A stretch of DNA of 64,000 nucleotides from Tanypteryx hageni (lineage: Eukaryota; Arthropoda; Insecta; Odonata; Petaluridae): positions 36,986,854-37,050,853 of the forward strand of contig CM054116.1 in assembly GCA_028673005.1 (NCBI GenBank), given 5' to 3'. The position numbers and the translations under genes are program-made. This document shows, piece by piece, positions 33,642 to 46,900 of this stretch (the first letter of the stretch is position 1; each line of letters opens with the position of its first letter). The notes beneath the pieces are model-generated. The model did no database searches and had not been told where the DNA came from. It saw only the letters and a list, made by a program, of their open reading frames with translations.

Positions 33642-33800
33642 TTGATTGATGGCTAGCGTGTTTGCCTCTCGGTGCTAAAGGTCGCAGGTTCGAATCCTGC
33701 TTTTGGCATGGTTCTGTGATTACCTTTGTTGCTATTGGCTCTTTGTAAAAGTCCATAGATGTGCTGTTTAAGAGCCAATGAAAATAAATAAAAAAATTAA
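33642..33800 (+). mobile_element. tRNA-derived SINE, full-length copy
   Basis: The head contains an RNA polymerase III A box, TGGCTAGCGTG (33650-33660), and a perfect B box, GGTTCGAATCC (33687-33697). It lacks a full tRNA cloverleaf. The 3' part has ATTGGCTCTT...AAGAGCCAAT, which can form a stem of about 10 bp, then an AAAATAAATAAAAAAATTAA tail. A truncated relative lies at 29349-29460. Confidence 0.8.
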
Positions 33801-34897
33801 CGTAAGTATTTGAGTCAGTTTATGCGTAAAGCGTCCTGATGGTTTTTTCACTTCACGTCAATAATGCAGAGCTATTTAAGTTTGGTGCATCGCATTTTTG
33901 TTCACGTCGTCAATAAAGAAATTCGCCATCGACCCATCGACGTCACGTCGGCCAGTCTCCTCGTTGGCTGCCGATGTCTCTCGAGCCGTGAATTGTGCGT
34001 CACTCCTTGTTACCTTGTTGCTCCGCGTGCTGGACTTTTTAATCTATTGCTCTCACGCGTATGAGTTTCGCTGTGCGGCGTTTCTCGAAGGCCGCGGTGG
34101 AGTGAATACGACCGCGAGAAATCACCCATCCTCGTCTGCGGGCTTCTGTTTGTCTAATCGAGACCCCGGACTTATCGCCTACTGTCTTACATCTCGAATC
34201 ATCCGCAATGTCACCTTTAGTGTTTTTCTCGTCTTAAGTATGCAGTTAGTCGTCTTTATAATAAGATGGTTTCAACGCCCGATTAGGCATAGTATTTTTA
34301 TCGTCTGTCACGAAGATCGATTTCTTTTTTCCAGCTAGTGTTATTTTTCTCAGGAATATTGGACCGTTTCAATATAATTGGTCCTCGTTATTTTACGTCG
34401 GAAATGATGTAAAATACGGTAGATTTAGATAATCCTTTTCACGGTAACTATATGCCAAGATTCCAATGATGACGGTATTTTTTTCAATTTGATTCATTGA
34501 ACGAGACGTATGTTCCGGGTTCGCGTCGGTTCCCGAGATTGGGCGGACGTTTAAGGAAAACTATCGAGGGTGTGTCTTGCCGATCGGATGGAAGTCATTG
34601 CGGGAGAAGAATGAAAAGAAAGATGGTTTCTGTCTCACTGCATCGGTGCTTAAATGCGGTAATAGTAGGAAATGGGGCTCATTTAGAAGGGCTTATTCCA
34701 GTTTCGTTTTAATGGAGTCTCGAAGAAAGACGAGAGATGACGAAAGGAAGATTCTCTCTCTAAACAATAGCGTACGCAATCTGTTCTCAGGAACAAAGGA
34801 TTTCATCAGCGTTTGTCGATTTATCGACCGGAAATATTTGTCTGCGTTATCATCTTTTATTATGAACGTTTCTAATTTTTTTATTTAATCTTAACAG
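33801..34897. other. Intronic sequence before the micro-exon
   Basis: A CpG-richer patch lies at 33900-34170. No gene or element was recognised. Confidence 0.45.
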
Positions 34898-34947
34898 TTG
34901 AGCGGGCTAAAAAGTTGACATCACGATTGGGCGATACCAGCGAAAAG
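34898..34947 (+). CDS. chb: Candidate CLASP micro-exon, 50 nt
   Basis: A T-rich tract and CTTAACAG precede it, and AAAAG|GTAAAG follows. With the single G left by the exon ending at 18982 it reads VERAKKLTSRLGDTSEK, with no stop, and ends in phase 0. The Lys/Arg/Ser-rich product suits the disordered linker between TOG1 and TOG2, which is poorly conserved, so homology cannot confirm it. At 50 nt it would shift the frame if skipped. Confidence 0.42.
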
Positions 34948-37900
34948 GTAAAGACATAATATTTGTGTTTAATGCGATTGTTGAATTGTGTAATTTTTTA
35001 TCGTATCATCTCGGTCATCGTCATATTACCGTAATTATACTTTAATTTACAAGGCATTTTTTTCATTGAATCCTTACATATCACAATTTTTGAAAACACT
35101 TTGTAGATAATGTTAGGAAATATACGTGCGAATTATTTTCCAGTCTTTACCATTCTGTTAAATGATACTGGATATGTTCATTCTTCACCAACTTAAAAAC
35201 AGACCCAGTCCAGTCTTCGCTATTTTCCTTTAATTGTTTTGAGTATACTTTTTAAAAGTCTCCTTCATTCTAATTAAAAGGCTTTCTTTGCTGGTGGCTC
35301 GACTGCCTTTTATCTGGGACTGTGGGTCAAAACGAAGTGGTGCCGGCGTGAAGCATCTCGTTAAAATAAACGCTTTGGGTGGAGCTCCGCGGCTGTTCTT
35401 CCGCCGCTTCACTTTCTTGTTTAATCTGTAAGATGGGTGTGCCGTTTTCATGTTCCCACGCGGATGCTGCCAATGCTTTCATAATCAAGCGGATGTCTTT
35501 TCATGGCGGTGTAGTTCTTACTGGAATTTAATGAAGCAAGGCGAACACACCACCCGCAGACAAACTTCCGAAGGTGAATTATAACGCGACGTATTTTATT
35601 AACCTCGGTTGTGATATATTACTTTAATCTTCAGTATGTTTTTTGATTTTTACGCATTATAGTCGTTGGTTTAACAAGGGAAAGTAATTAGGAAACATAA
35701 AATACCAGAGGTGGAATGAATGGTTAAGTAGGAACAAAAAGGGTTTAATAGCGGAATTCTTTGGCTCCGCCGTTGCTGCTGTTCCAGGAAATAATGGATG
35801 TAATAAGATTAGCACTCGTGGGTGTTTCCTGAAGCTGAACTGAATCGTGGCCTTCGATTGGAAAAATATTGCTGTGGCGCAATTGATGACGCCGGTTAAA
35901 AGCAGCGTGGAATTCTATTCGATATTCCACCGCAAGACGAAATTATGAACGGGAAGCGTTTCAGACGTTATAAGGTAATATAAATGTACAAATTCGACGA
36001 ATATCTTTACTAATGTTGTCCATAAAAATTGATGGGGGCGAAAACGAAAACGGCTTTATCGCCATATCCGCCGTCGTTTGGAACCTGAGCATAAGGCACG
36101 CCTCCGTCAAAATCTTCTGCGGTGGAATATCGGGGGGTGTTTCCGGATGTGGCGATCTTTCAGTAATTTCTCCAAAGCGGTTCACGCCCCTAATTGGTAA
36201 TTTCTCGGTCGGATGATCCATGTCACTTTCTCATTCCCTTCTCCTTGAACGTGCTCCTCTCGGCCGTTGTGTGCGGATATCGGGATGACTTGGGAGTATG
36301 GATCCGTTGGACGCGCCTCCGACGCCTACTCTCGGTGGCTGCGCGTCCCTCCTTGCCCGTGAACTCTTCGTGACCTTCGGCCTCTTCGTCCGCGTGCGCC
36401 CATCTCTCTTCCTCATCCCCAACTAACCGAGATTTCCTAGTCTTCTCACGCGATCACCTGCGCGCACGCCTCGTTCGCCCTCATGGTAAAGGTGCGCTGT
36501 ATTTCCTTTTTTCTTCAGACCCACTTATCGTGCTCTCCCGATGTTTTTTCCGTTAGTTAGGAAGTTGTCAGTAGTTGAAATCTTTGGGTTTGTTTTCTCC
36601 GCCACCCGAGCGCTATTCTCACGTGTTTTTGTCTTTTTGTTTTTTCCCGACGTGTAAGATCTTGCGGAAGGACAAATATGACGAGGTCGTTCAACGCTCA
36701 TTACTAGCTTTCAAGCTCTAAAAATGGGTGTATGGCAGCGGTAGAGAAAAGGCGTATCGTTTAATAGCTACCTGGGCACCCCAACGAGATGATAAAATAA
36801 TAAGCAATATGGCCCATGTAATACTGTCATTATTTTGCTGCTGTATGGTTGTCTTGAAGTCACCGCATCATATCGTATTCATCAATGAAAAAATGAAATG
36901 CAGAAGTTTCGCTGGTTTGTTGGACAGATATAGGGTTGTATTGTTTATCAATATACATCTCTGGATCTAGTTTAGAAATCGGTTTGTGTGGCCTTCATAG
37001 TAATTTCAATTATTCTTATGAAAAGAAACTTTTGCTGTAAAGAAATTTAACGAACCACAGTGCATTTTCACTGATTACTGAAGATTATTTACATTATTTC
37101 GCGGTTGAAAAAAATTACATGAAAGGACGTGTGAAGAAGAAACGTTGCTTCAGCTTTTCCTCTCAATAGCGTTAAAAATTTGTAATTGTTCAGATAAATA
37201 ATAGCATTTTCTATTTACCAGATACAATCAGCATACCACTCGTTGCCTATGGTTCCTTCCTGTTAAATACTGGCTGCACCCATATTCTCTCTCCTTGCTT
37301 ACTATTGCAGTAATTCGAAATATCAGTTTCTTCCTGCGAAACACTAGTCGTACTCATTTCATCTATCTACTCGTGCCAATTTTGAATCAAAACCAAGTAA
37401 TATGCGTTTTGGGGATCGTCAAATATTGATGAAAATTAGAAATATCGTGTAGAGACATTCGATAGAAATATTCCATTAATTGCATAAACATTTCTGAAGT
37501 TTGTTGATAATTATCTATATGTTTTAATCAATTGTATCCTTTAGTGATTACGCATTTTCATTCGGTTAGCAGATTCCCGTCCTACTTCTGTCAAAGCAGA
37601 TCGCTTTCGTCCAGTCTGGGCTTCCCCGTCGCTCATTTAACCGTGTTGTTGGCGGAGATCCTTTTAATTCTTCTGCCACACAGTGCGTCTCAAGGCAGAA
37701 TTCAAGGTGAGACGAACGAATGAGGGAGTTCTCATTTTCTCTCGAGTTGCATCGGCGAATGAGATAATCCGCGCTGCACGGGACAGCGAGATATCCCGCG
37801 ACTACGAAGGCGACCATTCATTCGCCTTTGACGTTCGTAATGGGCTTCCGCCAATTAACCCTCGTCTCGACCCGCCTCGCTCTTTTTTTCTCCCTCGCGT

Positions 37901-40900
37901 CCATCCCTCATCTTTCTGTCTCCCTCCGCGTCCTTGGTGCCACCCAACCTCAGCGTGTGGCTTCCCACGAGTCGTGAAGGATCCGAGGGATTATTATTCT
38001 CCATCACGATGTGCAGCGCCATGTCGCCTCCTTCCCCTGAGAGCTTGGCTCTCCGTCGCGGTAAATTCCTTCTACGAGTAGTTATGGCCGACACCAGAAG
38101 AGGGCTCGCTCCCAACGTTTGATTTTTTGTCGCAAAATAAACAACTGATAAATACGAATTGATATCGGTTGTGGTGGCCTTGGAGGGCGCTAAAACGTAC
38201 AAGGAAAAGATCGATGATGCTGTTGTCTAATATCGGATAATTTATAACTCCCTGACTACTCCAATGTAATAGCTTGATTTTTACTCTCAAGTTTGTGCAA
38301 TCATATGGTGGTTTTATGTAAACATTGCTCGTTTTCTGAACATGGTCACGAAATTCAAAGTTTAACGATGTTATGTGTTGATCCATAGGAAGCTAGAGAA
38401 TAAAGTGGAAATAATTGTTTTAGCACAGAGGAATGTTTCAGTGGTGTCATTAGTCATTACATTGGTCGTTATTATAATTTTTGGGAGTGTTAGCTGTCGA
38501 GTACATTTTCACCGATATGCACGGGTAGTCACAATATTTCAAGTTATTGCGTACTTTTAACTTCATTTAAGGAAAAATAGTCAATTTATGCGCAATTAAA
38601 CCGCAATAAAAACCTATTTAGATTGAAAATTATTCGGTAGATATATAGAAAAAGATAAAAAAATAAAACTATGCAATTTGGAAAAAAAGGAAAATTCCTT
38701 TTTGAATGTAAATATGTAAAACCTTTTAACAGAAGAACTCGTCTATTTGTAATTTTATACATGGTCTGTAAGGGGGCACATTTGAAAACTTTTTTTTATT
38801 AACTCCGAACGTATAAATGATGGAAAGTTGAAATGTTGAGCGTACATTTCCGCATTGATAACACTTACAATCAAGGCTCTAGGGGCCGAATATGTGGCGG
38901 TATAACTACATAAAAAGTAATTGAGATAAGCTAAATTTACGTATTTAATAGGTGATCAAATTCTCCTCAATTTGTCAATTAGGTTAATGGGAGGAATCCT
39001 TATAGCGAAATAAAATGAACATATTACTGAGTTTGATAATGGACGAATAAACGCGCTAATGTTATCCATGTTCATGGATAACACTACTTGGGATTAAGAA
39101 CAAAAAATAGATCGAAGCTATCAGATCGCCGTTTCATGTATTTCTTACACGAAATCGATTTATAAGCAAAAACTGAGGTGCCCTTGTGAGGAATTTTATG
39201 TCGTAAAAGCAGCTGACATTCGTTTATGAATGAGCGTAAGTTGAGTCAACATCCGTAATTAACGAGCCCTTGAATGACGAGAAAATGTTTTCTCTAGTGA
39301 TGTATCGAGAATGTCCACAGAAACAAGGTTATTTAGCCGATTATAGTCATCGATTGATTGATTGAACAGATGCCAAGAATTGTGATGAAATGATTTAAGG
39401 AAATGTTCCTTCTGCTCTCTTGCTTCCACACCATTGGCCAGCGATTAATCTTCATTAGTAATTTTGTCTTTGTAATTAATATCTTCGATAAGGATCTCCG
39501 ATATTGCTATCAGTAGCTTCTGTAAAATTGTTTTAGGAGGCTTGGGGGTTTTCGGGAAATTTGCCAGTTTGCGATAATGCCACGGAGATAGGATGATAGC
39601 CTGATGATTGAATTTTTCTGCTGAAATATTGTATTTTCTCCCCTTGTTTTTGGTATTTTTTAATTCGCCGTTGGCAAATGGGTTGGTAATATAACGAGGC
39701 GATTAGGTGGTCGTGTTCTCGGGCATTCGCGTTTATACTATTTTGTTCTCGATAGAAATGGCTGACGCATTTATAAATTTTCCGATCGGATTTTTCATTG
39801 CTAATCCTTCTCTTTCTTCGACTTCGTTCTGATCGTTGCTTGGCGTGCAGGTGGCATTCCAGGCAGCTGTTCGCCGTGGCGCCGCATCGAGTTTTCCCGA
39901 AGACAGCGTTTCCAAGATACCAAGTTACAACGCTCGCAACTTGGCTTCTCTTCCGGATATTTAATTCGCAAACCCTTTCTGTTACAAGGGCCCTTTTCTC
40001 TCTCCCTCTCATCCATCCTTTACAGACCCTCTTTTTTCGGCGTGGTCCTTTGATCCTCGCCAATTATGCGTCCCTCCGTGAATCAGTTTCATTCCTATTC
40101 CGCTCCATCTCACAATCAGATGCCTCATCCATCTCGTCCTCCCTCTCTCACTCTGTTCCCTCCTACATCTCCCCCGTCTCTTTGCCCAATTAGATTTCTC
40201 TGGACTTCTTATCTTATAATCGGAGCGAGTTAGCGCTTTTGCTTCCCCGTGACTCAAAAACGCTTTCTCGAGAATCCTCCACCGCCCTTGGGTGATTTCG
40301 ATTCAAGCTTCAGTTTAGACTCGTTTATAATTCCTTTGATAAATATTTTGTTTATTCTCGACGCAAAATTTCATGTTTCATTTGATTGTTTCCGATTGCG
40401 TTTTTGAGTAGTGTCGTGGTTTTGATTCCTTATTTAGCCCCGATTTATTCTCTTTTATTTTCGTCCGAAGTCCTCAGAGTCATAAAATTTTTCATTATTT
40501 TTTATCTTTTCATAAACAGCCTGTAATTGTTATCAGACAACAACTCTATCTTTCTTAATTTCAATCGTTTTTTCCTTCTACTTTTTTCCTCGTTTTTGAC
40601 TCTTTCTTCATCTCTTCAAGTTGTTTCCACTTCCCGGCCTATCTCGCCCTATCCTATTCGACCTCATCCTTCCCATCCCCGTTTTCTATCACAGTGTCGC
40701 TACCTCTCACCCGCCATTCGCTCACAATCGTCCGATTCTCTATGCCTCACTCGATTGCTTCTATTTCGTCCTCCCCCAACGCCCTCCTCGTTCGGTTCCT
40801 CTAACTATACGCCACGCCCTACCCCTCGGACATCTGAGGATCCTAGAACTAGGCCCGCGTACGGTTTCCTTGGGGGTTCCTATGAGAAATTGGAGTGAGA

Positions 40901-41530
40901 AAGACAGAAAATATGGCAGTCGAGTTTACATCTCGTGGAGTAAATCATTCCTACGGCGTTCCGCATGGTCGACCGTTTAAAGTAGTTACGGTTCCGGACC
41001 TTCCTCCTGCGGGCGAAATGGACGGCGGGTGTATTTTGTCCCTTTTGAGGAGCTGGTTTTGTTTTCTTATCTGCTCTAAACTCAACCGGATGCTAACATG
41101 TTTTATGTTGAGATACCCGTCCTATAATTAGAAGAGACGTTTCCGCTCTCGCCATTATTTACTAGATAAGGCTACTTTGTTTATGTTAGATCCGTCGAAA
41201 CTGCCGCCGTTTTGCGCTAAAAACATGCGAATTTCGTACTCGCCATGAAAAAAATTTACTTTGGTCCACGATCCTTGAACAGTTTTTCCAATTTTCGTTG
41301 CTTCGTCGAACCGTTAATTTCTTCTAGTTTTTCATCTCGGTTGCGCACATTTACACGACATTCTCTCGCCTACTTTTCAGTACTCGTTTCCTCCCCTCTT
41401 CAATGGAGCTTTTTCCCCTCCCACCATCTTGGTTTAATTTAAAACTCCCCTTCTTCCCTATTCTTACCCGCTGAATTTTCGTCCCCCACGGGCTTATTTC
41501 GCATCTATTCCCTATCCGCCACTGCACCCT
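34948..41530. other. Intronic sequence with CpG-rich patches, no gene supported
   Basis: CpG-rich patches lie at about 36220-36480, 37560-38060, 39900-40260 and 40560-40870, the last pyrimidine-rich. A 22-nt hairpin GTTATCCATG-TT-CATGGATAAC is at 39061-39082. No domain was recognised in any frame. Confidence 0.5.
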
Positions 41531-41538
41531 ACCCTCGG

Positions 41539-41580
41539 CCAATCTCTTTGGGGACTCGATTGTAGTCGACTATAAAAATA
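41539..41580 (+). promoter_or_regulatory. Possible internal promoter: CCAAT and TATA boxes at a CpG-rich block
   Basis: CCAAT is at 41539-41543 and TATAAAAATA at 41571-41580. They are followed by a GC- and CpG-rich stretch of about 600 bp. A good donor, CCCCA|GTGAGT, lies at 41913, so an untranslated first exon of roughly 41605-41912 could splice to the acceptor at 43521. A run of 14 G lies at 41683-41696. All of this is inference from motifs. Confidence 0.3.
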
Positions 41581-43521
41581 GGGTATATCCGCGAGGGTTT
41601 GTCCCGTACCCTGGTCTCGCTTCATCTGCGCTTGCGTGCGACTCTTGCTTGTTAGAATAGGAGCGTGGCGCGAGAGTTAGAAGGGGGGGGGGGGGGTGGG
41701 AAGAGCGTGGCGGGGGCGGCCGCAGAGCGAAGAGCGGAGGGAGAGAGAGGCGGCGTGTTTCCCTCTTTCTCTCTCCGAGTCCTATCAGACGGACGTCGTG
41801 CAGTCGAGCCGCTGGCTCCACTGGGAGAGGAGGTTAACGTCCATTCCGCGATCGGTTCGTTCTCCGTGTCTCGTTCCACGTGTGTGTGATCTCTCTTTCT
41901 CTCTCTGCCCCAGTGAGTTGTGATCTGGTCTTGTTTTTCCCACGGCGGATAACGCCTCGGGGTGAGTCGGAGGGTGACGGTCATCCCGCGGAGGCGTGTG
42001 GATGCACAGCTGCTCGGTTTTTCCCTCCCGGAGAGGAAGAAGCATCGTGGATGTGCGACGGCCCTTTCGCGGAGATGCGATCGCTCGAATGCGTCTTGAA
42101 TGCTCGATGGGGATTAGTTGAGGGAAGAAGTGGATGCTGATTGCCCCCCTCCCCTTTTCCCCGTCCTTTGCTCTTGCTTTCCGTTGAATTTGCACCCTTC
42201 TCGGAGCGTTCGAGTCGTCTTCGCGAATGTTAGGTGAAGGCTCTCCGGGAGAACTTGTTTTCATACCACAAGGGTGCGTTTTTTAAAGTCGGGCGATGCT
42301 TTAGTTTGTTTATATTACAAGGTCTATCGTTACGACTTTGCGTCCATGTTTCATTTCGATTATTTCGTTAGTTATTAGAAATAATTTCATTTTTTAATTC
42401 GCGGTATTGTTTTATCTCGATTTAAAGTCGAATTTTAATGTTTACCGAAACGTTAAGTATTTTTTGCAGTATTGTTTAGAATCGGTCTTCCTGGCATGGA
42501 TATCGAATGATTTCCTAATTATAATAACGGAATTATTTTGTCAATATTAGCTGATTTTTAAGTCACCACTACCTAGTTTCTTTTTTGTCTCCTTATCACA
42601 TAACCGACTCTAAAGTGGAAAATCTCCGCGTTTTAATTGTAGCGTTATCATACTCTCGGACTTGGCTTTTCACAATTTTCTCCGCCAAGTAATTTACACC
42701 AAGGAGCGTTAGATAACTGTCTCCGATCTCCTTGTTGTCCTTTCTTCTTGCCGCACCCCAGAAACTTCCTTATCCCTACTTGCCCGATGGAACGCCCTCT
42801 GATTTTGCGGGCCTCTACCTTGCTGTGCACTTAGTCGCGCCGGCCGCAACCGAGGGGTTTTCACCCCGGGGCAGTGTAACTGGCGAGGGACGAGCATTTG
42901 AGTCGCTTGACTGGGGAGAGGCATCCTGGTATGTGTTTAGAAGGATTGTTGTGAGAGATCAGTTATCGGAAAGAGAACTGCCCTAAGGAGGGGCGTGTAT
43001 TTTATCCTCTCCTACTCCCGCTATTATCAATGGCCCTGCATTGAGCGTTCTGGAGGAGACGAGAAAATCTGCTTTAAAAATCTACAGCAGTTTTATGACT
43101 TAAAATACCTTCAAACGTCGTTATTCGTTTCCGATTGTTTTCACCAGGAATCATGCAGTGATTTTAAACATGATAAAACTAGCGCGTCAATACCGAACAG
43201 AAAATATTTGAAAATATAATGAATAATAATAGTGCCTTCTGTGTTTCGATTTTGTGGCGCTCGTTTTATGACATTGAGAGAATTGTAAACTCATTCGAGG
43301 GACGTTTTTGAGAACGTTTGTTGCACTTTAATTAGATTGAAACTCATATCCAATATATAGTGGATCGGGAAAGATATTTTTTATAGTTTAGAAGAGAAAC
43401 ATATGCAAGCATATTATGTCATTCCTATTAAGGATTAATTTCTAAGAGACTTGGGACCTTGCCCGAAAATTGCCATTGAATCGTCGTTGTGAGTACACGT
43501 TAGAAGGATCCAACTTCTTAG

Positions 43522-43912
43522 AAGCTCGCCAATTTGAGAAAAATGGAAGCTAACGGAGACGAAGTATCTAAACCGGAGTCACAAAACGGTGGCGTCGAAG
43601 GCAGCGATGGCGCCGAAGAGGAGAGCTCCAAAAAGGTGTTGAACGGTCACTCGGAAAGTCCGCGGGTTCGATTCAGTGCCGAATCAGAGGAAACTCCACC
43701 GTCTTTCGACCTGAGGTCGCCATCTTGGCATTACTTCGGTCAAAAAAGATCTACCTCAGGGGTAGGGTCCACTTCCCTCCTCTCAGCCCCCGCCCCCGGG
43801 GGCCAAGTCATGTCCCCCTCCTCGTGGGACGGCAGCAGCACGGACAGTGGACCCGCGTGGGGTGCCGACGCCAGGTGGATCCTCTTGTACGATCAACTGC
43901 TCAAGCACCCAG
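43522..43912 (+). CDS. Exon of an unrecognised acidic/Ser-rich protein; possible CLASP linker or alternative N-terminus
   Basis: The open frame follows CTTCTTAG (43514-43521). It reads KLANLRK, then M at 43543 in a good Kozak context (AAAAATGG), then EANGDEVSKPESQNGGVEGS, VLNGHSESPRVRFSAESEET, PPSFDLRSPSWHYFGQKRST and DARWILLYDQLLKHPG. The N-terminal 60 residues are acidic and low in hydrophobics. The donor CCCAG|GTGGGA at 43913 leaves phase 1, and an earlier GGG|GTAGGG near 43763 is possible. The frame fits phase 0, as left by the micro-exon ending at 34947. It may be a further CLASP linker exon, the first coding exon of a shorter CLASP, or the start of a nested gene. I do not recognise the sequence. 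Confidence 0.5.
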
Positions 43913-46900
43913 GTGGGAGAGGTGCTAGAGGGTGTCGATGCGACGTACATTCGCCCGTCAGGGAATCCATGGGAACTTGGCGGAGTTACCGGAGGAAAAG
44001 CAGCACAGGTTTGTCTCTTTCGCTATTGCGGTCATCTTCCCCCGAGAGGAAATGTGTGGGCGCGTGGGCGGATCATTCCATTCCAATACAATCGATTCAC
44101 TCCCTCTCGAATCATCCTTTTGACAGGTGGTGTGGTGCGTGGGCCTTTCTCAGCGACACATGAGTCAGCAGTGTATTCGTCTCAAATAATGTTTTTCTTT
44201 TATAATCTCTCTTCCACTTTATCCCATTTCGTTTGTTACCTTTTCTTTCCGAGTGTTTTCATCATTTCGAAATATACGATCTATCACCGGCAGATCGACA
44301 AGAGAAAAAATTATGCGGATGTTATGAAGCTGGCTTGACTTGCCGCCAGACCTTTTCAAGGGTTTGTACTCGTTAGCGCTCGTTAAGCCGTTGTCGCAAT
44401 TACTGTGAGAAGTTTTGGCTCCGTGGTCACTCAATGTCCTTTGCGTCTGAGGTCCTCGTGAAGGGTCAAGCTCCAATAAGGATCCTCTTGATAAAAGAAT
44501 ATTTTCCATGGTAGCTTTGCGGAATCACCCATCATCCTTTTTCTCGTTATTCGAGCGAATCACGCATCCGTATGACGCGATGCTCGGATTTTTCGTCGTT
44601 GGTTAGTTCGACGCGTAGGCACGATCGCGTGGCACTTGGCGAAGCGCAACCTGGCCATCCGGTTTGACTTTCCAAAAATTTTCGCGTCCACGCCCCCGCA
44701 GACGTGCTTTTTGGACGACTCCTTCCATTGTACTTCTCGGATTGCGTGCTGTCTGTCTTCCGCGAGAGAGATGTGACAGCGAAGAGAACGGCTTCTCCGA
44801 AAAAAGAAACGTCTTTAGCGCTTGTTTACGACTGGCTCACTTCATCGCGATATTTTTCGGACCGAAAGATTTTTCATAAAAATTCCGTCTCTCAAGAACC
44901 TTGAATCAGAAATTCTTCGCAGGCACACGCGAAGAGTTGGTGTGGATTTGTAATTATACATTCCAATGGCAGAATGGTGCGACAAAAAAATCTCGAACTC
45001 TTTATAAGCTGGAGTTGGTTGAGTAATCGTCGCGACAGGAATTCTGTGAAATCGCTGTTTCTCGCTGTCACATTGTAAGCTTTCGCTTCGTTGAGTTCTT
45101 TATAAATTCAACTACATACCTCTTAAATTCATCCGATCCAGCCTTTTATAGATTTTATATTTTTATTGACGTACTAATAAAGATGGAAAATGGACGATGT
45201 GGAGTTATGCAGAGCGATCTTTATATGTCGAAGCATTTTTAGGGCAATAAACTAAAAAGTTAACGTGGATGACGAAGGTACGTAATTTTGTAGAAATCTC
45301 TGCGTTATTCTTATTTTTATATTAGACCTCAACTATGTCGAAACTTTTTGATAGATCAATACACCCCTGAAACGTAATAATATCAGTCTGGAGTAAAATA
45401 TGTTTGCTATAAATTCATATTTGAATTTTTATCTGCCTCTCCGTTGGATTTCGTTTATTAGCATTTTAGCCCCGAGAAATCCTGTTTTAGGGATGGCTGA
45501 CTTCATTATTAGAAAGGAGGTAAGGTTTATAACTTGTCTTCATAAGGCGTCATTTCATACTTAGGAGAAACTTCAGCCTCTGGTCGTTAAGCCCATCTTC
45601 TCCCTGGCAGAAGCAGTGGCTTTAAATTTACAAGACGGAAATCTCCGCGCCCAGTTTTGTGTGCGGTTACAGTCACGCTTGACGTAACCCAGGAGAGTCA
45701 CCTCTCTCGCTCCTTCACGCCGATGTGCGGTCATTATATGTTTATCTCTTAGGGCGCTCCCACGTTTTTGAGGTATCTTGGCAATCGCCGCGCTGCTTTC
45801 TTGCTCCACGCTAGTGAAATATGCTTCTGAAACAGTGTCAGTGAAATCCGGTCAACATAGTTTCATTTGTTTAGTGCCGTGTGTAGGTACATGATATGCC
45901 GATGAAATCGCCCATTTTAAGCAATATATCGATTTAAACGTTAATGTTTGCGGACTTTTATGGTCCGAGTCTATTACTTGAGAAAATCTCTTAAGCTGTA
46001 ATTCAGAAGGTCACTTCAGAAAATTGGATGGACGCCTTTGGAAAATGAAAAACTCGCGCAAGTTTTACGCGTTACTACATTCCGATTAAATGTATGCATC
46101 GCATTAAAATTATAACCTCGTTTTGGTTTATTGTGAGAGTTATGAATTGGTGAAATTTAATGTTGAATCTGCAGACCTTTATGTCTATTGCAGCCGTGCC
46201 TACCTCGATTTCATATTGATTATTAATTTTTATCGATAAAAATTGCTTCAGAGCTATTTTAATACAATATCACTATCATGTTAATTTCACATGTTCGTTG
46301 GTTAGGTCAGCCCGCATTTATTGAAATAAAACTAGTTTCTAACTAGTCATGTTGTCGATATGGGATCGTGATTTGAGAAAACTTTTGAGTTTTGCCGCCA
46401 TATGTTTACAGAGAACTATGAATTTGTGTGAAAATTTTAAAGACTACACATTTTACTAGTATTCGGCAATGTGGCATTTAAAGTTTCGCCTATTGAAGTT
46501 TGCGGAAGGCGATGTCATGATACTTTCGAGAGTTGTCGGCGCTTTTCTAGGAGCATGCGCCCTTCGTTTCATCACGACTTCATTTTTATTACCGTTTTCT
46601 TGTGCGGGTTTCGTAATTTTTCCCTTTCTGTCGTGCAAATGTGTTATATCGATTCGGCGCCTTTCTCTCCCCTCCGATTTCAATCGCGGCAGCGCAAGGG
46701 GTCCGCTTCCTCTAACATCCTGCTATACCCCCACCCCATATCCATATTGTCAATCAAGAGGGATAAATGCATCGCTGAACAGAAGGGAGGGGGATTTTCC
46801 CATTCGATTTGAACAGAAATCTTTCCGCCTCAGTTGTTTAAGGGTGTGGTAATACCAGTAGGGTGGTTTGGTTCAGACCATTATTGCTTTTTGCTAAAGA

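Larger units (their letters stand above)
18983..34897 (+). other. CLASP intron, about 15.9 kb if the micro-exon is used
   Basis: The donor GTGAGT is strong. The next phase-1-compatible acceptor I can support is at 34897. Unlike the previous intron it is CpG-rich in patches and poor in mobile elements. Confidence 0.5.

Noticed and set aside
33642..33712. A tRNA gene
   Set aside because: A and B boxes are present, but no cloverleaf closes and the sequence continues into a SINE body with an AAATAAA tail.
39533..40063. 176-codon frame on the minus strand
   Set aside because: Basic low-information product, overlapped by frames on both strands; no motif or splice context.
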